This document shows, one piece after another, positions 31,810-46,400 of a stretch of 64,000 nucleotides of DNA. The notes beneath the pieces were generated by a model that was not told the DNA's origin, did not search any database, and saw only the letters and a program-made list of their open reading frames with translations. Every line of letters starts with the position of its first letter. The first letter of the stretch is position 1. Source of the DNA: Petrosia ficiformis (Eukaryota; Porifera; Demospongiae; Haplosclerida; Petrosiidae); contig OX345644.1 in NCBI GenBank assembly GCA_947044365.1, positions 5,801,577 to 5,865,576 on the forward strand, read 5' to 3'. Both the position numbers and the translations under genes were made by a program.

Positions 31810-32743
31810 AATGGCCATCCGTTGCGTCATTCCGCGGCCGTGGGCTCGGTCAATTAATGGGCGTGGCTCCTAACACTTACAGTTTCGTAACCCGGGGGCT
31901 TTTGAAAAAAGAATGAATCAATTTTAATAATAATTCCAACCACACCTACCATGGATGTAATATATTAATATACTGATTGCGAGGTGTGGCTCAGCATCTC
32001 AAAACCTTCGTTGCAAATGAATACAGGCAATTTGCAACTTTCTCCAACTTCTGGAGCAATCTAACACTCACCTCAACCTTGCTTACCAATTACTGCAAGC
32101 ACAGCATCTACTCAAGTCTGCACACGAACGCTATTTGTCACTTATTCTCCCAACATCCCTTTCTCTCTCGCTAGAACCAGCTAGAAACCCAAGTCTATAC
32201 ATCACACAAACATCAACATAACGTTCTACTCTCCTAAGCTAACTTCAAAGTAACATCAAAGGGCGGACACTTGAATCAAAGCACCGCTAGACCACATCCA
32301 ACGAAGCGTGGGCGTTTTGAACAATAGAATGCCGACATGCCGCCACGTGCCACCACATTGGTATACTCTTGTAATCTACAGTAATTTGGGGTGTGGTACA
32401 TCCAAGACCCAGCCATTGCAGTGAAATTTAGCATGTAATAAGTAGGTGTGGTACTTCCTATCTGACAGGATGTTGTAAAATTACAACACTAAAAAACTGA
32501 AAGTGCTAATAGAATGAGCTCTACGGGCCAGCAGGAAGAAAAGTGCTTGTAGCTAGCTTTACGTAGAAACTGGAACTAATAACTGTTCTAGGTGCAATAC
32601 ATTCCTGATGTTCTAAAAGAACATCTAAAATGTAAGAAAAGTAGATAATCAAAATAATAGGCTAGCTATAATAGTATGTAGCGATGTTTCAGAGTCAACA
32701 ATGATTACTGAATGTTGGACACCACAAAGCAATCATAGGGATG
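31810..32743. mobile_element. Degraded dispersed element related to 16182-16553
   Basis: CAAAGCAATCATAGGGATG at 32725-32743 is one end. Segments around TTACGTAGAAACTGGAACTA and GGCTCGGTCAATTAATGGGC are inverted matches to 16182-16560. The local GC content is higher than in the surroundings. No gene recognised. Confidence 0.45.
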
Positions 32744-33240
32744 CTTTTTCTCTCTATATATCTTGTTATTAAAACCTTTGCAAAAATGAAAATAAGTTTT
32801 AATTAAAATCTTTAAAATATTTTTGTTATTGATTTTTCAAGGAAGCACAGAGTACTGGGCTGAAACGTAAGGGTAAAGTCATCACCTCATTGTTGGCCTA
32901 GTTGACATGTAATATGTACTTGCAACTAATACAGCACATGTAATATGAACCTGTGTGCTATAAATACCTTACATAGTAGATAAAGATAGTGGAAACATTG
33001 ACTTCATCAATTGCAAGTCTTGATGTATTTCTTGATTACAACATCAAAAGGTACTGTTGTCATGTTTCAGGTTCATGCCTGCATAAAATACATAATTATA
33101 TATACATGTATGTAATGCATCTTTTTGTGTAATGGTGTGTAATTTGTAAGTGTTATTGTATCTGGAAAGTGTATCATGCTTTGCTGACATTGTAGTTGAT
33201 AGTGATAATTAGTTATCTATAATAATTTATTGTGGTGTTA

Positions 33241-33270
33241 TGAATATACTATATATTATATTATATATAT

Positions 33271-33301
<31 letters not shown>

Positions 33302-33342
33302 TATATATAATATATATATAATTATATATATATATGTATATA
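33241..33342. repeat. TA-rich low-complexity tract
   Basis: Alternating TA with AATATA interruptions, able to fold back on itself. Confidence 0.9.
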
Positions 33343-34230
33343 GTACAGATGGTATTTTGGTTGATAAGTAGACTCATAATCTAACTGAATCAACAGAATA
33401 ATCTCTGTCTACTGACAACGCCATCGTGTTACTATAGCAACCACAAGCTAACACTCTATTATTACTATTTCTAGTATATATAGCAACCACAGTGTCACAC
33501 TATTGCTGTACCAGCAAAGCATGTAGTAACCACATTATGATGACGACATATCTCGAATATGATTATGTGCATGCATACACTGACATATAATATAGCTACA
33601 TGCATAAATAATTCAGTAATATTACAATTTTGTCCAGTAACTCTATATGCTCCCACTCAGTTATCTTTAATAAACAGGCTTGCCTCAACAATGCTTTGTA
33701 TTTTGCTAGTATATGACTTTTAATTAACTTTTAGGGACTATTCAACTTGATGACAGTGCATCCAGCCAGACTGGCTCATACACTGTGAATTGAATTGTAA
33801 TTATACTCTACATTAAAATCTAATTAACCTCATACTCTAAGTAAATACATATACACACAAACAGACATGGTCAAAGTTCAAGAATCTTACTATCACACAA
33901 AAAGGAAATAACTGAAGCCTATAAATTACTATTCATGCAAAGAACATAATTATTATATTGGGTACATTACATTAACCCTTCCAGTTGTAAGTAATATAAT
34001 CATACCACCATAGTTTATGATTGATACCTCAACAATGCACATATAGTATGTACATGTAGGTGGTATGTATATATGTATCCCATCTTGCGCATGCATGCTC
34101 CAAAGGTCTGGGTATTGTCCCAACATACACAGCAAAAATAGCATTGTTAGAATAACAAATGTATTTGTTAGTATAGTTGCATAAATGCAAATCATAATTT
34201 AGTTAGTCATACAAGATGTTATGACTGCAT

Positions 34231-36070
34231 GATAACGTACTTATACCAATTATAATCAAATGTCATGTCTGATATATGCACAAAGAAGATTTGGAAACCT
34301 ATTTTAAAATGTTTATTCTGCTTTTTTGTAAATTAATTAGACCATATAAGGAAATTGAAAATTCAATTATTGGAATATAATAAGTGCATGTGCATTGTAT
34401 GTCACCATGCAGTCATAACAACCTACTATTTCTTGCAACTGTTCTAACAAATGTATTAGTTATTTTAACAATTTTATTTTTGCAGTGATAACAATTTCTC
34501 ACTACTACAACCATTATGGCACATATATTGCATCAGATATGATCGATAATTGAAATTGTAGCACTTACCTTGAAGCTGCTTTATATTAGCAAGCACATAC
34601 TATGTATATTCCTTCTCTGAAGTTTATGAGTATATAATTGATAATTAAGAGTTAAAAGATTGCTAAGAAGTAGTATTACATGTCAGTGTAAATGATTCTG
34701 GCATATTCTATTTGACATGCATATACTGCAAACATTATATCGTTAAAACAACTATTTCATTAGTTAGTACAGTTGCAAAGAATAGCATGAGTTTCAATTA
34801 GGTTTGTCCACTGTCATAGAGGATGTTATGGCTACATGATAACGTACTTATACCAATTATAATCAAATGTCATGTCTGCTATATGCACAAAGAAGATTTG
34901 GAAACCTATTTTAAAATGTTTATTCTGCTTTTTTGTAAATTAATTAGACCATATAAGGAAATTGAAAATTCAATTATTGGAATATAATAAGTGCATGTGC
35001 ATTGTATGTCACCATGCAGTCATAACAACCTACACGACTAACTAATTTCTACTATTTCTTGCAACTGTTCTAACAAATGTATTAGTTATTTTAACAATTT
35101 TATTTTTGCAGTGATAACAATTTCTCACTACTACAACCATTATGGCACATATATTGCATCAGATATGATCGATAATTGAAATTGTAGCACTTACCTTGAA
35201 GTTGCTTTATATTAGCAAGCACATACTATGTATATTCCTTCTCTGAAGTTTATGAGTATATAATTGATAATTAAGAGTTAAAAGACTGCTAAGAAGTAGT
35301 ATTACATGTCAGTGTAAATGATTCTGGCATATTCTATTTGACATGCATATACTGCAAACATTATATCGTTAAAACAACTATTTCATTAGTTAGTACAGTT
35401 GCAAAGAATAGCATGAGTTTCAATTAGGTTTGTCCACTGTCATAGAGGATGTTATGGCTACATGATAACGTACTTATACCAATTATAATCAAATGTCATG
35501 TCTGATATATGCACAAAGAAGATTTGGAAACCTATTTTAAAATGTTTATTCTGCTTTTTTGTAAATTAATTAGATCATATAAGGAAATTGAAAATTCAAT
35601 TATTGGAATATAATAAGTGCATGTGCATTGTATGTCACCATGCAGTCATAACAACCTACTATTTCTTGCAACTGTTCTAACAAATGTATTAGTTATTTTA
35701 ACAATTTTATTTTTGCAGTGATAACAATTTCTCACTACTACAACCATTATGGCACATATATTGCATCAGATATGATCGATAATTGAAATTGTAGCACTTA
35801 CCTTGAAGTTGCTTTATATTAGCAAGCACATACTATGTATATTCCTTCTCTGAAGTTTATGAGTATATAATTGATAATTAAGAGTTAAAAGACTGCTAAG
35901 AAGTAGTATTACATGTCAGTGTAAATGATTCTGGCATATTCTATTTGACATGCATATACTGCAAACATTATATCGTTAAAACAACTATTTCATTAGTTAG
36001 TACAGTTGCAAAGAATAGCATGAGTTTCAATTAGGTTTGTCCACTGTCATAGAGGAAGTTATGGCTACAT
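34231..36070. repeat. Three tandem copies of a 0.6-kb unit containing a MITE
   Basis: GATAACGTACTTATACC recurs at 34231, 34838 and 35464, spacings 607 and 626. The copies are almost identical; the middle one has about 19 extra bases (CACGACTAACTAATTTC). Each unit contains the TIR element whose ends read TTAGTACAGTTGCAA and TTGCAACTGTTCTAAC, followed by TTTTTGCAGTG. No coding frame of note. Confidence 0.88.
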
Positions 36071-37369
36071 GCATGATGTTGGTACAACATAATGTGTACC
36101 GAGTATTGAAAGTATAAATTAAATTATGTGTTGTAGGTTTCCAAACCCTTTTGATGGCCAGATACAATTACATGTATTATAGTATAAATTGTACTAAATG
36201 TCTGACATGAAATATGAGTCAACAGCACCCAAATTATAATGCTTCAATTATAATTAGTACAAAGTATCTGTGGTATATTAACCAACTAATTGTTAAATCC
36301 TTGCAACTTTAACTATTTTTGTATTTGTATAGTTTACGTTGTATTTGCCACTATATATGTACAACAAGTAGAGTAACATTCTATATGTTACTCTCTTACT
36401 GAACTGGGAAAGTATATAATTGTATGTACAAGCTGTATACACACATTTGCTGAAGATAACAATTATTATATAATAATTTTACTATGTAGTACTATGGTAG
36501 TATGTTTATTTAGTTATCTTTTATTATTAATTTTGATAAGGATTGGCTACTTGTTGACAGTGTAAGCTGCCAGGTGATGAGTTGTAAATTCTGTAGTATT
36601 TACGTAATTCTATTTTTAAATCTACACTGTCAACATTGGTTGCATAGTTTGGATAATTATGTTCATTATAACTTGTTTTCCATACTTGTTCTAAATGTCT
36701 ACGTGTCTATGTTGTGGCGAACTATAGGCAAAAACAATTACATAAACCATACAGGATGTACAGAATTGTGTAATAAGTAAAGTTTGTTCAGATTCACAAT
36801 TATGATGTGATGACTGTATAAGCAATATAACAGTGTATAGTTTAGTGTCATAAGGTTAATACATATTATACTGTAACAAAGAATAGGAAAGATAATTATG
36901 TATAGTTATAAAAGACTGTTGTACCTTTCAAGCTATGAACATTAATATTTTTCTGAGATCATAGTGAACATGAATGACCTTTAATAAGGAAGTTCACTTA
37001 TCACAATAGATTTTAGTTGACTATTATATGGGGACGATATTTACCATGACTTCAAAAAGATGTTCATAACTTTAGTTTGGAAGGACCAACAATATTTTTA
37101 CCTGAATCATTTTCATGTAATTATATTTCCCATTCTTTTTTGAGTATGTTAAATTTCAATCCATAGCTCCCTTATTGAGTTACAGTATAGTGCACGTATT
37201 AACCTTATGATATTAAACTGCGTGTACACTATATTACATAAACAGTCATCAAGCACTATACTCTATTGTACTATACTGTACTGTGCATCATCAATACTAT
37301 ATTCCATATTACAGTACTACTGTTACATAATTATGTAACTGTTTGTGGTTTGTCAATTATTGGCACCCC

Positions 37370-37402
37370 TATAAAAGCAGATCAACTGCAAGCTGTTCAG
37401 TT
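37370..37402 (+). promoter_or_regulatory. TATA-Inr core promoter of SRCR receptor 2
   Basis: TATAAAAG at 37370-37377 and TCAGTT at 37397-37402, with the same spacing and intervening bases as receptor 1. The start ATG is at 37419. Confidence 0.72.
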
Positions 37403-37418
37403 ATACTTTGAAAGCAAG

Positions 37419-40400
37419 ATGATTACAAATGCAGTTCTGTTAGTGAGTTTGTTTGCTACTCTGACTTCAACTGCAGGTAGGCTATGAAAATATAAATAGT
37501 AGAGTAGATATAACAAACTCTATATGCAACCTTTGCGATTGAGTTGTAAACTGACAATGAATTATTAGTGTGCATAATTATACAATTGCAGAACAGATCA
37601 ATTGCATACGAAATTCTGTTTACTAGTTTCATACATACAAGAATAATAATAATAATTTAGTCTGTAATTATTTTTATTAATTATATATTATTATATAATA
37701 TATCAAAGTTGTAGTACTTGCAATGGATTATGTATTATGATAAGTTGCCTCACTAATTATTGTGTTATGTGTTGTTTAGAGTCACAGTGCACTTATGGTG
37801 ATATACGATTAGTTGGAGGATCTGGAGAGTATGAAGGTAATGTACAGATCTGTATTAATGAAACATGGGGATGGGTGTGTGATAATTCCTGGTCCCTTTT
37901 TGATTCTCGGACTGCTTGCAGGCAACTAGGATTCTCTATTACAGGTATATATAGGTACAATGATTTAATTAGTTATCATCATTCTTATTCCATTATAGGT
38001 GTTGTATCCACATATGCCTCTTACTATGGATATGGTAATGGTACCATTTGGTTGGACCGTATGTATTGTTCTGCATCTGACAATAAACTAATTGATTGTT
38101 TGCGAGGTGTTAGCATTGGGTATACTAGTTGTGGATACAATGAGATGGCTGGAGTTTACTGTAAATGTATGGTAGACATGTGTTTTAACTATAAGTAAAT
38201 TAGTGCAATTGCATCCATTCTAGCTGGTGGTAGTTGTGTAAATGGTGGTATACGTCTTACCAACTTGCAAGGAAGAAGTGAAGGAAGAGTTGAAGTATGT
38301 CAGAGCAATGAATGGGGAACTGTGTGTGATGATGACTGGGACAGTAATGATGCTAAAGTAGCTTGTAGACAACTTGGATATGATGATACTTATTATTACT
38401 CTTCATATGGTGGTGCAGGAAGTGGGATGGATGATTTGGGTTGCAATGGTTCTGAAACAAGCCTCTTCAATTGTTCCAGTAACATACTAGGAAGCTGTTC
38501 TCAATCTCAATATGTACAAGTGAGATGTTATTGTGAGTTGCATAATTTATAATTCTCTGTAAGATATATTATAAGACGTTTTACTTAGCTCGTGATGACT
38601 CGCCTTGTACTAATGGAGAAATTAGATTATGGAGTGCATATGACAGTACTCCTGATAATGAGGGTATGCTTCAAATATGTAAAAGTGGCAGATGGTATGC
38701 AATGTGTGACTACTACTATAATTGTTACAATGCTAAAGTAGCATGTACACAGCTAGGCTATCCTGGAGCTGTTGGTGAGTAGCATTGCTTATTTCATTTG
38801 ATAATTTGAATGTGATTGCCTTTATCAGCTAGAAGACCAAATGCTGGACGATACTATGGTTATTATTACTATAATGACCAGTATCGTTACAGATGCAACA
38901 GTTATCAAACTAGTTTCTCACAGTGTAATGCATACTATGGTTTTTTCTACTCTTGTGGTAGTTATAATGATGCTCTAGGTGTGGTTTGTTACCAGCAAAC
39001 CACAGGTTAGTATGTATGGCTGTGTGTATGGCTGTGTGTGTCTACTAATCTTTTAAATAACCATAGATCACACAGTGGCTTCTGAGTGTAACAGTGGAGA
39101 TGTTCATCTAGTTAATGGTGATACAGATAATGAAGGAAGAGTAGAGTATTGCTATAATGGTACTTGGGCTCCAGTATGTTCACTTGCTTCTAAAACAGCA
39201 TTACTCATCTGTAAACAACTGGGCTACTCAGAACTTGCACGTATGAATTCTATGTAGTTACTATAGAGATTATTAATACTTTTTTTATTACAGCTCCGAG
39301 TGTGTATAGTGATCAGAGATTTGGGCGTAGTAATGTTAACAATATTTTGAACTACATTTCATGTAGTAATGCCAACACAGACTTATCTCAGTGTTCTGTT
39401 AATAAAAAAGGCAGTACCTGTTACTTATCATTTACAACATGCAGTATTGAATATGGTCTCAGATGCTACAGTAAGTTTTAGATTGCAAGTGTATATTATT
39501 AGTATCTTGTAATCATATGTAGATCAAAGTAAACAATGTAATGATGGTGATGTACGTCTTGCTGATGGAATGATTGAACAAGAAGGACGACCGGAAGTCT
39601 GTTTTAATGGAATATGGGGTTCAATATGTAGAACCTCATTTAGTGCTATTGATAGTTTCGTATTCTGTAAAACACTAGGATATGATGGACCAAGTAATGT
39701 CATATGTCAATACATAGTGAACACAATATATTATTATCTTTCAATTCTAGATCCAACTGTGTATACCTATAATTCTCCATTTGGATCAGGCAATGCTCCC
39801 ATAGTTTGGAATTATGTGAACTGTCGTGGATGGGAGCAAGACATACATGAATGCACAAAATCAATCTATCCAGGCTTCACATGTTATTCAAGCTACCCAG
39901 TAGGAATTGGATGCAAAGAAAGTAAGCTCCATATATATTATAATGATAGATATACTCCAACTCATCCATCAGTATTATCATCTGTAGATATTATACATAA
40001 TTATATACGTAATTATATATAAAATGGTGGTGACATCATCCAACAACTTGAAAACTCCCATTTGTGGTTATCGGGTTGTATATATTACATAATATAATTA
40101 TATTATATAAACAGTATTATAATTATGTGTGTATCATAGTAGAGTATGTTACTATGGTTACTTCTATGTATATTATAGTGGAGTATGTTACCATGGTTAC
40201 TACTAGTCACAATAATAATGTTTTCTCACTTTTAAACAAGTTATTTAACCCAGAAAAAAGTATATAAGTATAAGTTATACACCAAAGTAAAGGTTTCTAT
40301 TGGATTCATCAAACTGAGGGCCGAAGGCACGAGATTTGATAAATCAGACGGTTATCATGGAATGCGCGCGAAATACAGTAACTAAGCAAATCTTTGCGCG

Positions 40401-43400
40401 TGCATGGCAACAGTATACATAATTTCACTAACCTAGTACGGATTTCTGTGACTTTCAGCCAAAGTAACTGTTTAACAGTTCAATCGAAAATGACAGAAAA
40501 GAGCTCCATGTGACTGACTTCCGGAATCCGGCTCCTCCTCCACTCCAGTATAAGCTATAAGGTGTGGCAGCATTTGGCCGCAGCAATGCGCAATCGATCA
40601 CAATCAAGCAGCGCGCGCGCTGCAAGAACAGCCCCACCCAACTCTTTTGGAATCTCGGAAATAGAAGATTTCAAAAAGAACAAGCATCACTATTAATTAC
40701 AGCTAATATAGCTACAGTTGTATAATTATAGTCATCATGACTGCTGTTTTATGTCATAATTATTATTTATGAATTATTTATCAAGAAATTTACAACTATG
40801 TAACTTGAATTTCATTTCAAACAATGATAGGAACATTTTACTAGGAGGTTTAAGGTGGTATTAGGGAGTGGGCGGATGCGACTCCAATCAGTTTCAAAAT
40901 AGAATATTATATAATATATGACTCTAACCTGGTGTAATAGCAACCTTCATATCTTCTAATCACCTTTATAGGGTCCTGGAATTGATAAAACATATATAAA
41001 ATGTCCATTGTTGCAATCGCAATAAGTAAAAAACTGAGAAAGCCACGCCCACCAATCATGGCGTGCACCAAGTACAATGCATTTAGAGAAAACAAATAGA
41101 GCTGTTTTCTGGAAATTCATTTTACTTTTATAGTTACAAGAGGCTGAAGAAAGCTGAATTCTGTAGCTTTTCACTGAAACCATAAAATTTACCTACAGTT
41201 ACCCCGCCATTGTTTCCCACCCACCCCCCCCCCCCCTCCACTAAACTATCAGTGAAAACATTTAGGCCCAATAATTATCCCCCCGGGTGGGTGTGGCTTC
41301 CAAAAGATACAGAATTGAACCAGATTGTATGCAGCAAGATGCTGGCAAGACTAGAAACCGATTGGAGTTTCATCTACCCCTCCCCCTAGTACAACCTTGA
41401 TAACATGTTATCAAACCTCCCGGTAAAAACCAGGAGGTCTAATAACATGTTATCAAACCTTCCGGTAAAGACTGGGAGGTTTGATAACACATTTAGAAAC
41501 CTCATTATTGAAGCAATCAGATTGGTCAATTCATTCTAGTCATCAGTTGTGGGGGCGAGTAGCAGAAAGAATTCTGATATTAAATATTGGAAGATTGAGT
41601 GATGGAGTGAAAGTGGTAAGGTTTGTATCTTTATATAGAAGTCTTGATTCACATTCTTGTGATGTCTCAGTTCCACTCCTGGTTGTGTATCTACACTGAG
41701 GTTTGCTCCAATCTCTTTGTTTTTTCTTCACATGTTTGTGCATTGACTCTGTTTCTTGTTCTGGTACGATCTGACATATTGAAATTTGGAACTTCATGCA
41801 ATTGCACTAGTAATTTAAATACAAATAAATAGATCGATGATGATTAAATTTACAGTATGACCAACAACCAACCAACCAAGCCTACAGTACGCTAATTGGG
41901 GTTCGCTCAGGCTTGCCCTAATTATATGTAATATTATAATAATTACTATGCTACCATGAAACCATTTGATGTGGTTCGGTGTATATTTTGCATATGCACC
42001 TCATCAAAAATTCACTTGTTAAATTATAGTATGATAATTATATCATATAATATTATTATATTACATGTATACTAACCAACAGTAACATATTTAATGTTTT
42101 CATTCAATGCACTCAATTTTTAAATCTTAGGTTGTGAAGATAATGATATTAGATTAGTAGGAGGTGATTTTGATAATGAAGGAACAGTTGAAGTATGCTA
42201 TAGTAATCTGTGGGGTCTAATATCAGATGTTGGTTGGACTAATGCAGATGCCAAAATTGTCTGTAATCAACTTGGACATAAACATGGTGGTAAGTAGCTC
42301 TTGTATAATGTTTGCACATATAATCGTTATTACTGATTGTTATAATATATAGTTGCACTACCAAAGCTTCAATCATATTATGGTAAATCTAATAAGACCA
42401 TTCATCTCAGAAATGTTAACTGTATTGGTGATGAAAATAGCTTCTCTGAGTGTACCAAAACAAAACTCTCTCTATTGAATGGCAAACAGGCTATCCTTAC
42501 TGATGAAGTTGCTGGTGTTGACTGTATATATGATGAACCAACTGAATCACCTTGTATTGAGAATCCTAATGTTGATCCTAGTGATAATTGTAGCTCTGCA
42601 GGATCATTCAGACTTACGAATAAAGGGATCCCATCATCTATAGAAGGGAGAGTTGAGTATTGTTATAATGGATTCTGGACTCCACTGTGTACTATGGATA
42701 ACAGATTAGCTAATGTGGCTTGCAGACAATTAGGACACACTCAATATTCATGTAAGGATTTGGCCAATAGGGATCAAGCAATATCATAATTATTTTTTAC
42801 TCATATAGGGGGTGCTGTTATGAAGAGCGAAGAGTTTAGTACTCTTTTGAACTACAGTTTGATTGGTAACATCACATGTAGTGGTTTGGAGAGTTCTGTA
42901 TCAGAGTGCACTGTAAATGAAACTGATTGTTTACCTTGGTGTCCTCATAACATAGTACTGAGATGTTTTGGTAAATGCACATTGCACACAGATATATGTA
43001 GTAGCATGTTATTATTAATTTAACATTATTAATATTACATATTTTGATATTTCAGATCCAGGCTATTGCGAAGAAGGATCAATTAGAGTTGTTGATGGTA
43101 TTATTGAACAAGAAGGAAGAGTTGAAGTGTGTGTTAATCAAGTATGGGGTAGTGTGTGTGATGATGGATGGGACAAGACTGATGCTCATACAGTCTGTCA
43201 ACAAATGGGACATCCTGAATTAGGTATGCATGATAATATATCACATATGAGAATTATTATTGCTATGCTCCTGTTTCAGAACCTGTTGTATTTCATGATT
43301 CGTACTTTGGTAAAGGACAATTTCCTATTATATATTCTAATTTGAAATGTGGAGGATGGGAAGACAATATTCGTGACTGCCAGAAGGACACGTTCCTGGA

Positions 43401-46400
43401 CATTACATGTCCTAATCAACAAGTGGCTGGAGTATTATGTGGTTATGGTGAGTTTGTGGGTTCTTGTAATTGACAATCATTTTGCATATTACAGACTGTG
43501 AGGATGGTGATGTACAACTCGTAGGAGGGACTACCAAGAATGAAGGAACAGTAGAAGTGTGTTTTGATAATTTATGGGGTCTTATTGAAGAAGCAGGATG
43601 GACTGACAAAGATGCTGAGGTTGTTTGTAAACAGCTTGGGTATGAAGTTGAAGGTATGACCGAAATAGTTTGAAATTATGCAGTGTTTTTGACGACCAGT
43701 GTTTAATAGGAGCTGTTGTTCACATTGGGTCTTATTATGGTAAACCAAACAAGACAATTCATTCAACAAATCTACAGTGTACTGGAGATGAAGAGAGGAT
43801 TAATGAGTGTAGTCAGATGACATATTTTCTCAATGAGGGAAAAAATAAACTGAAAACAGTGGAAGTTGCTGGAGTCAAGTGTCATGTATCTAGTACTTGC
43901 AAACTTCCTCCAACTGAAGGTACAGAGTGTGTTAATGGAGAGATACGACTGAGTGGTTCTGATGCTAATAATGGTGAGGGTGTATTGGAGTATTGTTACA
44001 AAGGATTGTGGTCTACATTCTGTTCACTTGGAGAAAGAGAAGCTATTGTAGCATGTAGACAACTGGGATATGTTCAATATGATTGTAAGTTTAATTGCTA
44101 TGATTATTGATCATAATACACTGTGATCCTCTTCATAGTTGTGTCTATTTTCACTGATGGGAGATTTAACCCTGATGCATCTAATACCAGTTATTTTGAA
44201 AATTTCACATGTAGTGAGTCACACACTGAATTTAGTTTGAGGGAGTGTAACATTGTTGATAGTTGTCAGTCCTATTGTCAAAATGCTATTGGAATCAGGT
44301 GCTTTGGTGAGTGATATGGTGATACTAAATCATCAAAATATAGTTATTAATCTGTGCTTATGACATATCTCCATTGTTGGTTTTGTAATTGCCACCAAAC
44401 TCTAATATTCCTCACTTACTACAATTGTCGACATTGCATATCTGCTGCTTCCGGTGAAGTTTAGACCCTATAGGCATTGTTTAAATATCAAATATTAACC
44501 AGCCTAACTGTGTTATGGGTTTACAACAGCCTGCTTTGCCCTTGACAACATTTCCTATGCGTATTATAACCCCACAACATCTGCAAGGCAACTTAGTATC
44601 TATTACTTAATTTCTTTCCACAGATTTTGCAAACTGTGAAGAGGGAGATGTACGTGTAATGGATGGTGATATTACACAAGGTGGTAGAGTTGAAGTCTGT
44701 GCTAATAACATATGGGGTAGTATATGTAGTGATGGATTTGATTTCACTGATGCCTATGTTGTGTGTAAGGAGCTAGGGCTGGGGGAGTCAGGTACTGTAT
44801 AACACAATGTACTACTTATTATAATTTGACATATTATTGTTTTGCTATCATCAGAACCCACTGTTTATACCGACTCACATTTTGGAGATGGTAATGTACC
44901 TATTGTGTATTCTAACATGGGATGTAGAGGATATGAGAATACTGTACTAGAGTGTAGTAAACAAGAGTTTGGAACTTTCTCCTGTTCACGTGATAACGTT
45001 GTTGGAATCACTTGTCGAGATGGTATGTGAATACAGTTTTATCTTGAATTTTGCATGTTATTTATATACAAGACTAAAATGGAAAAAACATATAATTTCA
45101 CTAATTGTATGAGTGGTGACAGAGCGTCCAACCCAAGAACACATATTTTCTAATTTTATTTGCAAAGATTTTAATATAAAGGATTTTGTGTGGGTAGTGC
45201 TATGCCATCACTCAAGTAACGATGAATAGGTAAAACACTCCCTCTACATACACATGTGTACAATAATATTATCATAGGTACTTAAAATGTACAAACAACA
45301 GATAGAAAGTCTGCGTTTTAAGGAAGTATTCCATTTTATAACATGCAGTTGGATGTTCCTTTGTGGCTTTACCACTCATAAGCCCCTACTTGTATAGATA
45401 TACTTTCTTTTTTGTAGCATGTGAGGATGGTTCAATACGACTAGTAGGAGGTCAGAATGCTCAAGAGGGAACTCTTGAATTATGTTCCTATAGCATCTGG
45501 GGTGTTGTGGCAGTGAGTGGTTGGGATGAGAAAGATGCTAGTGTTGTATGTAATGAACTAGGATTTGCTAGTCAAGGTAATTAACTAGTTAAATTTACTA
45601 TGTAATTAGTTTCTATCTTTTGATTCTAAATTAGGTTCTGTTAGTTTTACTGATTCACACTACGGCAAACCTAACAAAACACTTCATGTAAGCAATGTTG
45701 ATTGTAGTGGAGCAGAAGATACTTTCAAAGAATGTAATGCAGCTCATATCCCACCAGAAGAAGGAAGAGAATTGTTGCTGTATGTAGATGTTGTCGGTGT
45801 GTCTTGTAGCATTTATCAATCAACCACTGGGACTTATCGGTCAACCACTGGGACTTATCGGTCAACCACTGGGACTTATCAGTCAACCACTGGGACTTAT
45901 CAGTCAACCACTGGGACTTATCGGTCAACCACTGGGACTTATCAGTCAACCACTGGGACTTATCAATCAACCACTGGGACTTATCAGTCAACCACTGGGA
46001 CTTATCGGTCAACCACTGGGACTTATCAGTCAACCACTGGGACTTATCGGTCAACCACTGGGACTTATCGGTCAACCACTGGGACTCTGGATCGATCAAA
46101 ACCATCACTAGATTCATCAGATCAATCCAAATCATCACTGGATTCATCAAATCCATTGAATCCATCTTTGGTATCTAGAGCAAGTAAAAATACGCAGGAT
46201 CGTGGAACTATGGCTGGTTTGATTATAGTGGTGATTCTATTCCTTCTCGCTGTTGTACTTGTTGCTGGGTGAGTACATGTTTCTGAACTTGATATCATCA
46301 TGATTATTTTTTATTATATGAGGCTACATGTTATATTTCAATATCTTTTAGCTTAGTAATCTACATCCTGTTTATAAAAAGGGCTACAAAACTGAGGATC

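Larger units (their letters stand above)
31044..37369. other. Spacer between SRCR receptors 1 and 2
   Basis: No intact gene seen. In order it holds a dispersed repeat (31255-31425, like 4025-4190), the broken STUB1 exon (31530-31654), a degraded element related to 16182-16553 (31810-32743), an AT tract (33241-33342), sequence matching the spacer before receptor 1 (about 33960-34480) and a three-copy 0.6-kb tandem repeat (34231-36070). Bases 36070-37369 are AT-rich with nothing recognised. Confidence 0.6.

Noticed and set aside
45725..46165. Antisense frame of 146 codons with QWLTDKS repeats
   Set aside because: Shadow of the coding stalk repeat of SRCR receptor 2.
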